A stretch of 64,000 bases of DNA from Combretum micranthum (GCA_024138025.1 JAMXBD010000390.1:558001-622000), one strand, 5' to 3'; positions 11,343-22,961 are shown, counted from the first letter of the stretch. The notes: generated by a model from the sequence alone, not told the origin. Program-made: numbers and translations.

Positions 11343-12233
11343 TAATGATGTCCCCTTGTGTGATGATTAGGAAAATGCTAGTGTTTTGTCTAGATTTTTG
11401 AGAAATTCCATGAGACAACATAAAGGATATCAGGATCATTATATGTTACATCTAACTCTTACTTTTATGAAGTTGTTGGCATTTTGACATCTTTAATAAG
11501 TGGGAGAATGATCCAGATCCTTCTCTTCAATCAATGACAAGAAAAATGAGAGAAATGTTTTTCAAATATTATGGAAGTCTTGAGAAAACAAATTTGATGG
11601 CGCTGGTTGCTGTTGTGTTAGATCCAAGGTATAAATTGAAGTTTGTGAGATATTACTACAAAAAAATTTAAGGTAATGATGATGCGAAGGTAGAAGCAAT
11701 GCTTAACAACATGAAGAATGTGATTAGTAGATTGTTTGAGTTTTATGATCGTGCTCTTGAGTATAAGATAGTCCAAAGTTCTCAAGCCTTGCTTGATATG
11801 GAGATAGGGGATCAAATTATTGGTGATGATGATAATTCATGTTTTAGATGAACCCCTAGAAAAATCAAAAAAGGTTTTTAAGAGTTTATGGAAGTCGAGG
11901 AAAATGACATTTATAAGTCTGAGTTGGATCAATATTTAAGGCAACCACGTGAAAAGAATGATGATGACTTTGATATTTTAGCTTGGTGGAGAGTTAACAG
12001 TTCAAGATTTAGAGTTCTTTCTCAAATGGCAAGGGACATTTTACCTATTCCTGTGTCAACTGTTGCATCAAAGTCTGCATTTAGCACTTCAAGTTGAGTT
12101 CTTGACCAATTTCATAGCTCTTTGACACCAATGGTTATTGAATGCTTGATTTGTGCACAAAACTGGTTGAGAAACAATCTAAAGCCAATTTCCGTGGAAG
12201 AATATTTAGAAAATGCTAAAAGATATGAGATGG
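11343..12233 (+). pseudogene. hAT transposase, C-terminal part with hATC dimerisation domain (broken)
   Basis: Resumes the transposase after the solo LTR: NDVPLCDD and FLRNSMRQHKGYQDH-like segments (11343-11460), then LVAVVLDPRYKL-type sequence near 11600-11640, and the hATC domain at 11888-12233 (ELDQYLRQP, FDILAWWR, ARDILPIPVSTVASKSAFS, then after a TGA at 12095 VLDQFHSSLTP and CAQNWLR). hATC mediates transposase dimerisation. Several stops are present. The exon ends at ATGG|GTTAGT (12233/12234). Confidence 0.85.
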
Positions 12234-12293
12234 GTTAGTTTTTTGTATTAATATTTATTTATTTTTTTCCTCTTGTATCAGTTATTCAACTTT

Positions 12294-12298
12294 ATAAC
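12294..12298. repeat. 5-bp TSD of SIRE-type solo LTR
   Basis: ATAAC, repeated exactly at 13858-13862. Confidence 0.9.
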
Positions 12299-13857
12299 TG
12301 TTGATTTCTCTCAAGAGATGATTTTGATAATAACAAAAGAGCTAAATATTTTGTTTAAGTGTGCAGCAATGAATATTAATAATAGAGAATTATATCAGAA
12401 GTTAGAAGTTAAGTTCTTTATTTAAGCATATTAATTCATCAGAAGGATACTCAAAAACTTGGATATAGAGAAAATAACTCATCAGAAGGTTACTAAGAAG
12501 GATTGTATAAGATCTGCAGCATTATTCTTAGTTATCAAAGGGAAGCTAAGAAGGTATATGAACTGTATGAAAATTAAGTGTTTTTCAAATGCGATTTAGA
12601 TTTTGAAGACCTAGCTCCAAATGTTGAGTATAAATTGGGTGTTATACTCAATGTGCTCCACAAAGTTGGATTAAATCCACAGGGTTTATTTTTAGAATTT
12701 ATAATTGGTTGAAGGAACACGAAAATTCTGTTGAAGGAAATACAAGTTCAATTCGGGAAGCTCAAACTGATTATTATTTTAAAATTATATTGAAGATAAA
12801 GTTAGTGTAAAGTATTTACAAGGTCAGAATTTTATGGATTGTGTCTAAATTATTCACGCAAAGAAGGAAGATGAGCATGAACAGTAAATAACGTGCAGTA
12901 ATTCAACACGGTCAAGTTCAAGTCCGATTTTCCAGTTTTTAGATAACCATATCAGTTGAAAGATATTTATATTATCATGAAGCTGGATTATGAAGATAAA
13001 TTCAAGATTTGAAATTCAAATTGAGTCAATTGAAGATAAGTTGAAGCTGATATCTCGGAAGTGAACAAGCTGATCTTACGGACGGAAAATCTGGTAGAAT
13101 TAATCCATTGATTGTCTAGCCGTTGCAGTGGTGCGAATAAAAACAGAAAAAAGAACGAGACAGAAGACAGAACAACTCAGAACAACAAGAACACGAAAAC
13201 TCAGAAAGTTCAAAAAGCATTCATACGAAAACTGTCAAATTTTATTTTCTTCTGTTCATTGAGCAAAAAGTTGAGGAAACTCAAATTTTTATTCCTCTTG
13301 ATTTGATTTTACTCTTTGAGTTGAGAGTTACAAGTAGGCTTAGTTGATTGATTGTTTGTGAGAATCAAGCTAATGAATTGTAGTCAAAAGATTGGCAAAT
13401 ACTTCTTGTAACTTCTTTGATTTGATTGATAGTGGAACACAATCGGTGAGGAGTATCGGGACCCTAGCTTGGAGCTGGAAGAGACGATTGACGCACAAGG
13501 CGGAACCTCTATACATCGATTTGCAATCTCTTCTCATTATCTCTCTTTTTATTTTCAAATTTAATTGTTTATATTTTATATATGTTATATATGCTCAGAA
13601 GGTTAATTAGAGAGTAAATCATTCATATTTTTCTTACTCAGAGAGTTAAGTAGAAGGTTTCTAAGTGTGAAAGTCTTGAATCACTTTTGATCCAAATTTT
13701 TGCTTAAAGTTTTTATTTGTCAAGATTATTGTTTTAAGAAAGTTTTAAAGCCATTTTAGTTGAATAACCAAGTGGTGTGAAATTTACTTAAAATTTTGAA
13801 AAGTAAATTTGATAACCAATTCACCCCCCTCTCTTAGTTATCTTTTCGGGACCAACA
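12299..13857 (+). mobile_element. Solo LTR of SIRE-like Ty1/copia family, 1559 bp
   Basis: Begins TGTTGATTTCTCTC and ends GGGACCAACA with exact TSDs ATAAC. It is homologous to the LTR of element B (28573-29085 and 50311-51396) and to the solo LTR at 59647-61269, and more distantly to the LTRs of element A. It includes the conserved block around CTTGGAGCTGGAAGAG, then GGATTGACGCACAAGGCGG, and a TATA-like CTCTATACATCG (13507-13518). No internal coding sequence. It was inserted in the hAT intron, so it is younger than the hAT. Confidence 0.92.
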
Positions 13858-13921
13858 ATAACATTATTCTGAATTCCATATTACTAACCTTTTATTTAAC
13901 TGTATTTTTTTTAATTTGTAG

Positions 13922-13962
13922 AGACAAGTTCGATTGATGAAGAAATTTTGGATGTTGACTAA
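13922..13962 (+). pseudogene. Last coding exon of the hAT transposase
   Basis: After the acceptor at 13920-13921 the frame continues from ATGG as METSSIDEEILDVD and stop TAA (13960-13962). An acidic tail with IDE is usual for the C-terminus of plant hAT transposases. The remaining sequence to 14701 is 3' UTR and terminal repeats, with one open but unrecognised frame at 14081-14383. Confidence 0.6.
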
Positions 13963-14539
13963 AGTACAAGACAAAATGCATTTTCACCTGATGCAATGGC
14001 TATGATTGTGGTAGGAATTTATTAATATGTACCATGATTAGTTTCTAATTGTCTTTTGTAATGTCTACTTAGCTTTAATTTTGTTATTTATGTGCTTAAC
14101 AGACATGTTCAAAGGCACCATAGACTTTGTGCATCACATGAACTTTCTCCTTCATGCTGTAAATTTTCTTTCATTTCAGTTTTACAACAAGCTACCTCAC
14201 AAGCTATGTTTTCTAGAAGTTAAAGGACTTTTAGAGATGATTCTCAAGCAGTTTTTGTGTTCATTGAAGCTATTGAATTTTACAACTTTGCTGGGCTGGT
14301 TTTTTATTTGTATTGATCAGGTTTTTGGTTTTTTCTACTATGAAATTGTCAGTTTACTTGTATTGATCAAAATTTTATTTTAAATATCAGCTTTGATATG
14401 TGTGTTTAAATTCTAAATCAAACAAAAGTATTATTTATTTTCTTGCTATAGGTATACCACATTTGATGTCGTATAAAGTATAAATACAAACAGATTCATG
14501 AAAAAAATTATTGGTTCGTGAAATACTTTACAGGTTCTA

Positions 14540-14701
14540 TAAGATACCTTATACCCTGTGGGTATTACAAGGTACGAGTACAGGATGGGTAGATAATGCT
14601 ATAGGGTAGGGTTCAGGTAACAAATCTACTACTATGTACCATATAGTGTAAGGTATGAGTAGTACCTTGTACCCTACCCACCCTATATTCGCTCACCCCT
14701 A
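14540..14701. repeat. hAT right subterminal and terminal inverted repeat
   Basis: Rich in GGGTA/TACCC words and ends CGCTCACCCCTA, the inverse of the left end. Followed by TSD TTGGAAAC at 14702-14709. Confidence 0.85.
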
Positions 14702-15542
14702 TTGGAAACTCTTTTAGAGTTCTGATAATATTCAAATCGTCCATATAAATAGTAAAATCAAGTCCAAATCTCTTTATGAAAACACATCAACAAATTATAT
14801 CAATTTTATAACTTTCTTTCAAATATTCATTAAGAAAATTACACCAGTTGCATCTATACTATTTTGATCTATATAAAGATCTTCATAGCATAATTGAATA
14901 AATTCCATAAGAACTCCCATTATACTTTTCTAGCATTTTAAATCCTTCAGGAATTTTCATACACATGTCATTTTCAAGTAAGCCATATAAGTAAATTGTG
15001 ATCACATCCATTAGTTGCATATCAAGTCTTATATGTACTGCTAGTCTAATAGAATATTGAAAATTTATTGCATCCACCACAAAAAGTTTTTATTTCCTCA
15101 TAATTGACTTCAGGTCCTTAAGCAACTTATTTTGTACCTCATTATTATTGGTTTCATACCTACAAGTGTTGGATCTACTGATTCGAAAGCTTTATATTTT
15201 TAAAGAAAATTCAATTCTATTAGTGTTGCATCTTTTTATTTTTTTGTCAATCATCTCTATTTCGTCATTCTTAAATATATAATGGCTCATGATCTATATC
15301 TAATGCTACATTGTATGCAAAATTATAGTCATAACTATTTCATTTCTATTCCATTCCTTTTAGAATATAATTTATCAATATCATCTACTTGTACTTCTTC
15401 AGAAAGTTTATTCATATTAGCATAGTCCTCCTCAATAAAATCATCTTCATTGTATATTTTCCGCCTTCGACAGTTTTTAACCTTAGAACGAAGAGATCTT
15501 TAATTGTATACTTTATTTTATTCATAGAATTTATGCTTTAGT
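14702..15542 (-). mobile_element. Ty1/copia remnant, 5' part (reverse transcriptase)
   Basis: Minus-strand 15080-14883 reads as copia RT: LDMQLMDVITIYLYG (second catalytic-block region) and CMKIPEGFKM. Then 14750-14702 reads IYMDDLNIIRTLKEF, the YxDD catalytic motif, and runs directly into the hAT insertion. The frame resumes at 4957 going down. The part above 15100 is too decayed to assign in detail. The upstream boundary at about 15542 is set by the next LTR-like sequence. Confidence 0.8.
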
Positions 15543-16103
15543 TGATCCATTTTTAAATAAATTCCTATGAATTTTGTGCTTTTACTGTTTAAATGTTGTT
15601 TTTTAAGCTTTTAAGATCAAGAAAAAACGAAACAAAGTGTTTAAAATCAAATTTGGAGCAAAATAACATGAATGAGTAAGACAGACTCGACCGCTGCTGC
15701 TAAAGACCCCAATCAAAGGCAAGAAAACAAGGCAAAAGTACAAATTACACCATTGACTTGAGCTGCGAATCACATTGACATAACCACGCCTTAACAGACT
15801 CTAAATTGCACCTTAATTATACCTACAATTTACTTTAAGACATCTACACCTTGTTATGCAAAGTACAAGATTAGTCACACCCAAAGTCGAGTGCACAATT
15901 CCACCTGCGGTTGAAGCTGAGCTTAAAATCGCAAATTTTTACGAAGAGAATACAACTTAGATCATGGCTAACCTTCAAGCTCACGATCAGACCTGCAAAA
16001 AGTGACTCTATCACTAATGAGTTGGCTCACACGTGTACATGAAGATAAGGACGAATTCCGTTATAAAATCTTCATGATTTATGTGTCTATCACCTATAAA
16101 TAA
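15543..16103 (+). mobile_element. Degenerate LTR-like sequence, copy 1, part 1
   Basis: Starts TGATCCATTTTTAAAT. The first 120 bases are clearly related to 28019-28140 (shared words include ATTCCTA, TGTTTAAATGTTGT and GGAGCAAAAT). Further on, homology fades until the TATA-like CTATAAATAA at 16094-16103, which aligns with 28530-28572. It is cut by element A immediately after that TATA box and continues at 27081. Probably an LTR of an old Ty3/gypsy element. Confidence 0.55.
16099..16103. repeat. 5-bp TSD of element A
   Basis: AATAA here and again at 27076-27080, directly outside the two LTRs. Confidence 0.9.
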
Positions 16104-17878
16104 TGTTAATTCTCTATTATCTAAAATTTTGATGATAATAAAATACTCAAGGAACTAACTATTCTATTAGTGTGCAGAATTATATACAGAACTTTTCACA
16201 GAATATTATCGAATATTGATAAATAAATATATGAGTTGAATGATTTTGAATTTCGGATGTTTTGGCTCTAAAAAAGCTTTAAACAAATATTACAAGAATT
16301 TATTATAAGATAAGGAACACATAATGTTTTCCAAAAATTTGGTTAAGGGATAAAGATTTTTCAGAAATATAGAAGTTTTTACAGAACCTTTACAAGAACT
16401 TTGAACAAGCATTTCTAGGTTATGAATATTTACTGTTCATCTTCTCCAATAAAACATATAGTATTTCGGATCAGTACAATAACGTTTTTTGAAGGCCTAG
16501 CTCCGAGATAATAAGTATATTTAGGTAATATACTTATTTAATTCCACTAAAGTCGAATTATATCCTAGGGGATTCAAATGATTTTCAGTTTCTCTCTCAT
16601 CAACAAAAATGCTTTCTTCAGAGACAAAAAGCAGAAGTTACAAGATTTATTTCAAGATAAGTAGTTATTCGTTCTAACATACTTCTTCTTTTATAAGGAT
16701 GAATTTATCTATCGTTTAAACATGAATATTTCTAAGGAAATCAGAATAAGAAAAACGTTATCTTCAAATAAGATAACAAATGAAGATCACGATGGAGTCC
16801 GAGATATTAGCAATGGATATTTTCAAAAGATCTTTAAGCAGAACACCATCATGGAGATTTTCAAGTAGAAACAAACAAGATTATGATGAATCACGAAAAT
16901 CAAGCAGACATTATCCTCATTCCAAGTGTATTCAAAACGGATTATGATCATAACGGGAAGAAAAATATCCGTAACTATCTTCGAGGCTTATCCACAGCTG
17001 ACTGATTTGATTTAATGGGAGATATGCAATCAGAATTGAAAATCTACAAAGATCAAGCAGAGTTTATCCATTTGTTATGGTCATATCGTGTTCAGAATTT
17101 GATTCACGAAGACATACAGAAGGTGGATATTATTATCAACTAGCCGTTTGAAGGAAGGGATAGTTTTCAAATTTCAAATCAAGATAGAGTTCAAAAGATA
17201 TTCATACCGAGATTCTTGGGATTGCATTCTTATATTCTAAACGTTAAATGAAGTATAATATAACTTAAGGAAGACAGAGAAAAGAGGTATATTAGTTATC
17301 TTTCACGCAGCAAACAAAATTTCTCCAGTATTTACCAAAAGAAAAAGAACCAGAAGCTTATCCAGAATAAAGTCCAGAAGTTTCATTGAATAGAGATTTT
17401 TTAAAACTTTTACTTTGGCAAGCTCATCATTTTGCAATCTTTCTTTTGCTTTTTGATTCCGAAAATTTATTCTCCTTTTGTAATTGAAGGAACGTGTAGT
17501 TGCCTTCTTAGTTGATAGTTCACTTACAAGTTTAGACTATGTAAATCGGTTGTAGCTAGAGGATAGCTGTGAGAATCGAGCAAAGAGAATTGTATAAGCT
17601 TATAAATTGAAATTTATTAGATATAGTGGAACAAAACCCGTAGGATAACGGGAACCTCAGCTTGGAGCTGAAAGAGTGGATTGACGCACAAGGCGGAACC
17701 ACTATAAATCATTGCCTGGTCTTCTTCTCTCTACTTTACGCAATTTATATTCATATTAGTTATATTGATATATTGTCCTCATTTTTTTTCAAAACCGGAA
17801 GGGGATTATTTTTAAAGATGAAAATTTTTATTAATAATCAATTCAACCCCCCTTCTTGATTATTATTTAGGACCAACA
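16104..17878 (+). repeat. Element A 5' LTR
   Basis: Begins TGTTAATTCTC, ends GGACCAACA. Pairs with 25301-27075, which begins TGTTGATTCTC. It contains the conserved SIRE-LTR block around GACGCACAAGGCGGAACC (17682-17699), just upstream of a TATA-like box. Confidence 0.95.
17703..17710 (+). promoter_or_regulatory. Probable TATA box in the element A 5' LTR
   Basis: TATAAATC follows the conserved GCACAAGGCGGAACCAC block. An equivalent box is at 26899-26906 in the 3' LTR, and aligned TATA-like words occur in three other SIRE LTRs in the window. It lies only about 170 bases from the LTR end, implying a short R-U5. Confidence 0.5.
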
Positions 17879-17880
17879 AT

Positions 17881-17892
17881 TGGTATCAGAGC
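17881..17892 (+). other. Element A primer-binding site (tRNA-iMet)
   Basis: TGGTATCAGAGC, two bases after the LTR end, is the exact plant initiator-methionine PBS used by copia elements. Confidence 0.92.
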
Positions 17893-17928
17893 TTGCTCAT
17901 CTTATTGATTTGAGTGATCCATTTAAAT

Positions 17929-19892
17929 ATGGCTGAGAACAATGTAGCAATTAACCGTGCACCTTTTTTTAATGGTTCAAATTTTTCATATTGGAGAATG
18001 CTTATGGAAACTTATATAAAAGCTAATGATTATGATTCTTGGCAGGTAATTTCCATTGGAGACAATGTGATTACAATGAATGAAAATTCAATCCTGACAG
18101 ATGCTGAAAAGAAGATCATTGAAAAGAACAACAAAGCCAAAATTTGTTGTTAACTACCATTGTTGCTTCAGAGTTTTATTTAATATCCTCATGTGGAACA
18201 GTAAAAGAAATATGGGATAGGTTAACTGAAACTTATGAAGGAACCAATACAATTAAAGAAACTAAAATCAATGCTTTACTTCAACAATATGAGTTATTTA
18301 AGTTAAAACTGATGAGTCTGTTAAAGATGCATTCAACAGGTTTACTGCAATTACGAATGAGCTGGCATCACTTGGCAAAGTGATTGGTGATCCTGATCTT
18401 GTGAGGAAGATGCTGAGAATCCTACCACCAACTTGGGATGCAAAGAAAACTGCTATAGAAGAAGTACATGATCTCAACAAACTTTTTCTTAGCCAACTAA
18501 GAGAATAGCTAATGGCTTATGAATCTCACAAAAAGACTACTCAAGGAGAAGAAAGAAGTTATAAAGGGATTGCATTTAAAGCCAAAGAAGTTGCTATCAA
18601 CCAAGCTGATTCAGATAATTGTGATGATGAAGGAGATGAAGATATTACTCTTCTAGCACGAAAACTCAATTGGTTCTTTAAAAACAAAGAGGTAAGAAAT
18701 TTAGTGCTTTTAAGAAAACTACTGAATATAGAAAAAATGATGCAAGAAAAGCTTACAAAGAAAAAGAGAAGAAAAAGGAGATTCAATGTTATGAGTGTAA
18801 AAAGCCAGGACATATCAAATATGAGTGTCCCACCTTGATAAAGAAAATGGAACAATACAAAAAGAGAAGTCAAGCAATGTTAGCAATATGGAGTGATCTA
18901 GATGATACAGAAAGTGGACCAGAAGATTCGGATGGAGATGAAGAAGAAGCAAATTTATGTCTCATGGCAACTTCTAAGGTACACTCTGAATCTGAAAATG
19001 AAATTATTGAAGATGATATGCTTATTGAAATGAAAAAATTATTAGAAGTACTTAAAAAGGCTGACTTAAAGATAACTAAGTATGATAATGAAGTTAAGTC
19101 GCTTAAAAATGAAAAGGAAGCTTTAAAGCAAACCAACTCTTTACTTGTTGATGAAAATGACATATTAAAGCATGATCTTCAAAAGTTGCATATAGATAAT
19201 GAAAAATTAAGAAAAGATAATGGTTTATTAAAGCAAGAAACCAGAGTATTAAAAGTGAAAATAGATGAATTATCAAATCCAATAAAGAATACATTTAATA
19301 AATTCAATGAAAGTGACAAAAAATTAACTATGTTGATTTCATCTCAAAGATTATCATTTGAAAAGCATGGTTTAGATATGAGCATGGATCTAGTTCAAAT
19401 GCAACTAAGAAAACCGTGTTTGTAAAAGCTAAATCAAACAAGTATAATGAATTAAGTAAAAGAAAACAAGATGTAAGATCAAATCACGTGAAAAGAAGTT
19501 ATAACAACAATACTAGAAGGTATTCTAGAAGTTATCCTTCATATGAAAACAATACCAGAAGGTATTCCAAAAGGTATCCAACACATGAAAATAATACCAA
19601 AAGCTATTTCAGAAGGTATCCTACATATGAAAACAATACCAGAAGGTATTCCAGAAGTTACTCAATACAAAATAACATGAAATAGGTAAACAACATGTAT
19701 AGTAATAACATTTCATATGCATGTTTCTTTTGTAATAAACCTAGTCATATTGAGAAAATTATTATGAAAGAAACAAGCTCAGTAATGAACAAGTTAAACA
19801 AAGAAACCAAACGAGCTTGTCTTATAGAGGACCCAAACTTGTTTGGGTTCCTAAAAAGGTTTAATCCTTTTGAATTTTGCAGGAACATTAAG
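17929..19892 (+). pseudogene. Element A gag (broken by frameshifts)
   Basis: The start MAENNVAINRAPFFNGSNFSYW at 17929 follows the PBS by 36 bases and has the copia gag opening (F-x-G-x-N-F-x-x-W). UBN2/gag-type sequence runs to about 18500 in shifting frames. A zinc knuckle, CYECKKPGHIKYEC (C-x2-C-x4-H-x4-C), lies at about 18787-18830. A long Lys/Glu/Leu coiled coil (about 19020-19300) follows, ending FEKHGLDM. Next is an Arg/Tyr-rich tandem repeat (19502-19680) and a second knuckle region (ACFFCNKPSHIEK, about 19719-19760). At least four frameshifts or stops interrupt it. Gag forms the virus-like particle and binds RNA. Confidence 0.85.
19502..19680 (+). repeat. Arg/Tyr-rich 14-residue tandem repeat in gag
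   Basis: Four imperfect 42-bp units encoding N-N-T-R-R-Y-S-R-S-Y-P-S-Y-E-like peptides. The homologous segment of element B (near 57170-57210, NGRGYFRRYP after the LTR junction) shows only a trace of it. Confidence 0.8.
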
Positions 19893-20487
19893 CTAAAATT
19901 AAAGGAACATGGTATCTAGATAGTGGATGTTCCAGACACATGACAGGAAATGCTTCATTGTTCAATAGCATAACTTGAAGAAAAATGATATGTTAAATTT
20001 GGAGATGACGGTAGAGGTAAAATTATTGCAATTGGAAACATTGGTATATCCTCGTACATAATAGAAAATGTTTATTTAGTTAAAGGCTTAAAACATAATC
20101 TTTTGAGCATTAGTCAATTATGTGACAAAGGTTATAAAATGATTTTTGAATAAGACAAATGTTTTGCTTTTGATGAAAATGGTACAAAATTGTTTGAAGG
20201 TTTTAGAAAGAAAAACATATATTTGATAAAACCTAAAGAAGTTGAAGATGCTTGTTGTTTATTATCAATGAAAGATAATATTTTTGCTTGGCATAAACGT
20301 TTAGGTCATGTGACTTTCAATCAATTAGAAAATTATCTAAAAAGAATATAATAAGAGGTTTGCCTAAAATAAATATTAAACAAGATGTGAAGTGTGATTC
20401 TTGCTTAAAGAATAAGATAGTTTCTGTTTCTCACAAAAGTAAAAATGAAATTTCAACAAAAAAGCCTCTTGATTTGTACATCTTGAC
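19893..20487 (+). pseudogene. Element A protease and pre-integrase region
   Basis: KGTWYLDSGCSRHMTG at about 19901-19948 is the aspartic-protease active-site region (DSG) of copia elements. LKHNLLSISQLCDKGYKM-type sequence follows (20085-20145), then a TAA at about 20151. The GAG-pre-integrase zinc region is readable at about 20285-20335 (FAWHKRLGHVTFNQLE) and 20390-20430 (CDSCLKNKI, HHCC finger cysteines). Several stops and a frameshift before the integrase core. Confidence 0.85.
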
Positions 20488-21234
20488 TTGTTTGGACCTA
20501 CAAGAGTGTTAAGCATGGGTGGAAGTAAGTATGAACTTATTATTGTTGATGATTATTCAAGATATACTTGGGTTATGTTCTTACAACATAAAAGAGATAC
20601 TTTTGATTCTTTTCAAAAATTTGCAAAACAAATTCAAAATGAAAAAGGAATTTCCATTATTAGTCTTAGAACTGATCATGAAACTAAGTTTCAAAATTCA
20701 AAATTTATAAATTTTTGTGAAGAACAAGGTATATCTCATAATTTCTCAGCTCCATATACACCTCAACAAAATGGAGTTGTAGAACGCAAGAATAGAACTA
20801 TACAAGAAATGACAAGATCTATGTTAAATAAAAGTGGTATTGCCAAGTATTTTTGGGTAGAAGTTGTTTCTACAGTATGTTATATCATCAATCGAGTATA
20901 CATTCGACCAATGACATCCAAGACTTCATATGAACTATTTCGAGGTAAGAAACCCAATGTCTCTTATTTTCATGTTTTTGGTTCTAAATGCTTTGTGAAA
21001 AAGAATGCTTTTAATCTTGGTAAGTTTGATGAAAGATCTTATGAAGCTATATTCTTAGGATATTCCTTAAATAGTCGTGCATATCGTGATTTTAATAAAA
21101 CATCTAAAATAGTTGAAGAATCAATAAATGTTAAGTTTGTTGAAGATATAAAGGATGATGAATCTGCTGATGAAAAAGAATCCAAATCTAAAGAAGAATC
21201 TTGTTCAGAACTAAAGTCGAAGTACTCGCTATAG
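20488..21234 (+). pseudogene. Element A integrase core
   Basis: An open stretch of 248 codons with the copia DDE integrase core: first Asp in IIVDDYSRYTW, second in LRTDHETKF (usually RSDHGxEF, so the two residues after DH are altered), Glu in QNGVVERKNRT. The C-terminal GKKPNVSYFHVFG and FLGYS motifs typical of copia (GKPY box) follow. The last 50 residues are an acidic Lys/Glu linker before RT. The integrase inserts the cDNA into host DNA. Open here, but the upstream frame is broken. Confidence 0.92.
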
Positions 21235-22346
21235 AAAATCAAGAATCTAGAAATCCAAAACTTGTTCCAGAAGGCAATACAAAAGGTACTCCAAAACCTA
21301 GAGAATCTGAACTAGAAACTCCTAAGGCTTGGAAATGTAAATCCGCTCATCATTATGAACAAATAATTGGTGATGTTCAAGTTGGTGTTAAAACAAGATC
21401 TAATTTAAAGGATTTTGAAAATCATTTTGCTTTATTATCGGAATGTGAGCCTAATAATGTTGATGAAGCATTAAGTGATAATAATTGGATAGATGCCATG
21501 CAAGATGAACTAAATCAATTTCAAAGAAATAATGTATGGAATCTTGTGCTTAAACCTAAAGGAAAGTCAATAATTGGAACTAAATGGGTTTTCAAGAACA
21601 AATTAGATAAAGATGGTAAAATAGTTAGAAATAAAGCAAGATTAGTGGCTAAAGGATATTCACAAGAAGAAGGAATAGACTTTGATGAAACATATGCACC
21701 TGTAGCTAGATTAGAAGTAATTCGTTTGATGCTTGCATATGCATGTTTCAAAAATTTCAAAGTTTTTCAAATGGATGTAATAAGTGCATTCTTAAATGGT
21801 TTTATAAAAGAGAAAGTTTTTGTAGAACAACCTCTTGGTTTTGAAGATCCTTTTAAACCTGATTACGTTTACAAATTAAATAAAGCTTTATATGGTTTAA
21901 AACAAGTCCCAAGGGCATGGTATGAAAGATTAAGTATGTTTTTAATTTCAAAAGGTTTTCAAAGAGGAACTGTTGACACAACCTTGTTTTTAAAATCACA
22001 TGATAAGGATATCTTAATTATTCAAATATATGTGGATGATATTATATTTGGATCTACTAATGAAATATATCGTCAAGAGTTTGCAAAGAGTATGCAGGAA
22101 GAAATTGAAATGTCAATGATGGGTGAGTTGGCCTTCTTTCTTGGACTACAAATTAAACAAACAAAAGAAGGAATCTTCACACATCAAGAAAAATACACGA
22201 AACAAATTCTAAAGAAACTCGGGTATGAAGGATGTAAGGGAGCTGTAACTCCTATGAGTACTTCAACAAGGTTAGATTCTGACTTAAATGGGAAAAAGGT
22301 AACTGAAAAGTTATATAGAAGTCTCATTGGTTCTTTATTTATTTAA
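21201..22346 (+). pseudogene. Element A reverse transcriptase
   Basis: 381 open codons overlapping the integrase frame by about 30 bases, so one frameshift separates them. The copia RT blocks are intact: [34 protein letters not shown] (read in two parts), [12 protein letters not shown] (first catalytic Asp) and [13 protein letters not shown] (YVDD, catalytic pair). It ends at a premature TAA after [10 protein letters not shown], at the RT/RNase H junction. Confidence 0.93.
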
Positions 22347-22961
22347 CTGCATCCAGACCTGATTTCTTTAGTGTATGTTTGTGTGCTAGATTTCAAAGTG
22401 CACCAACAGAAACACATTTGACAGCTGTTAAAAGAATTTTCAAGTACGTGATAAATACTTCAAAATTAGACATTTGGTACCTTAAAAATCAAAATTTTGA
22501 TTTATTAGGATACTTTGATGCAGATTATGATTGATAGAAAAAGCACATCTGGTACTTGTCAATTTTTAGGTGACAAATTAGTTTCTTGGTCTTCTAAGAA
22601 ACAAAATTCTGTTACCTTGTCTACAGCTGAAGCATAATATGTTTCTATTGGAAATTGTTGTGCTCAAATGCTATGGAATTAAACAACAATTATAAGATTA
22701 CGATTTATTTTTCAAAAATATACCTATTAAATGTGATAATACAAGTGCAATTAATCTTACAAAAAATCCAGTGCATCATTCTAGATCTAAGCATATTGAA
22801 ATTCGACATCACTTTATCCGAGATCATGTAATAAATGGTAATATTATTGTTGAATTTGTGCCATCTAATATGCAATTAGCGGATATTTTTACAAAATCAT
22901 TAGATAAAATTAATTTTGAATATATTCGAAATGAGATTGGAATTTGCAATCCTTTTTCTTA
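22347..22961 (+). pseudogene. Element A RNase H
   Basis: Frameshifted copia RNase H: GTCQFLGDKLVSWSSKKQ (about 22550-22605), LSTAEA followed by an in-frame TAA (22620-22640, the conserved catalytic Glu region), CDNTSAINLTKNP (22735-22770), then an open end HHSRSKHIEIRHHFIRDHV and ADIFTKSLD to the stop at about 22960. Degrades the RNA strand during cDNA synthesis. Confidence 0.88.

Larger units (their letters stand above)
12234..13921 (+). other. Last intron of the hAT gene, enlarged by a solo LTR
   Basis: Donor GTTAGT at 12234 and acceptor TTTGTAG at 13915-13921 join ATGG to AGACAAG in frame. Without the SIRE solo LTR and one TSD (12299-13862) this intron would be about 124 bp. Confidence 0.65.
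4965..14701 (+). mobile_element. hAT-superfamily DNA transposon, interrupted by two solo LTRs
   Basis: Short terminal inverted repeats (TAGGGGTGAG, then TGGG on the left and CGAA on the right), exact 8-bp TSDs TTGGAAAC, and internal remnants of a BED zinc-finger/RNase-H-fold/hATC transposase define a plant hAT of the RICESLEEPER type. Removing the insertions at 7982-11342 and 12299-13862 leaves about 4.8 kb, a usual size for an autonomous element. Both subterminal regions (about 4975-5175 and 14540-14690) are full of GGGTA/TACCC words, as expected for transposase-binding sites. The transposase gene has several frameshifts and stops, so this copy is dead. It sits inside a copia reverse-transcriptase reading frame, which confirms the empty-site structure. 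Confidence 0.93.

Noticed and set aside
14081..14383. 100-codon plus-strand frame at the end of the hAT
   Set aside because: Lies after the transposase stop, in an AT-rich 3' region, with no motif.
18870..19294. Minus-strand frames of 63-97 codons
   Set aside because: Shadows of the element A gag coiled coil on the opposite strand.
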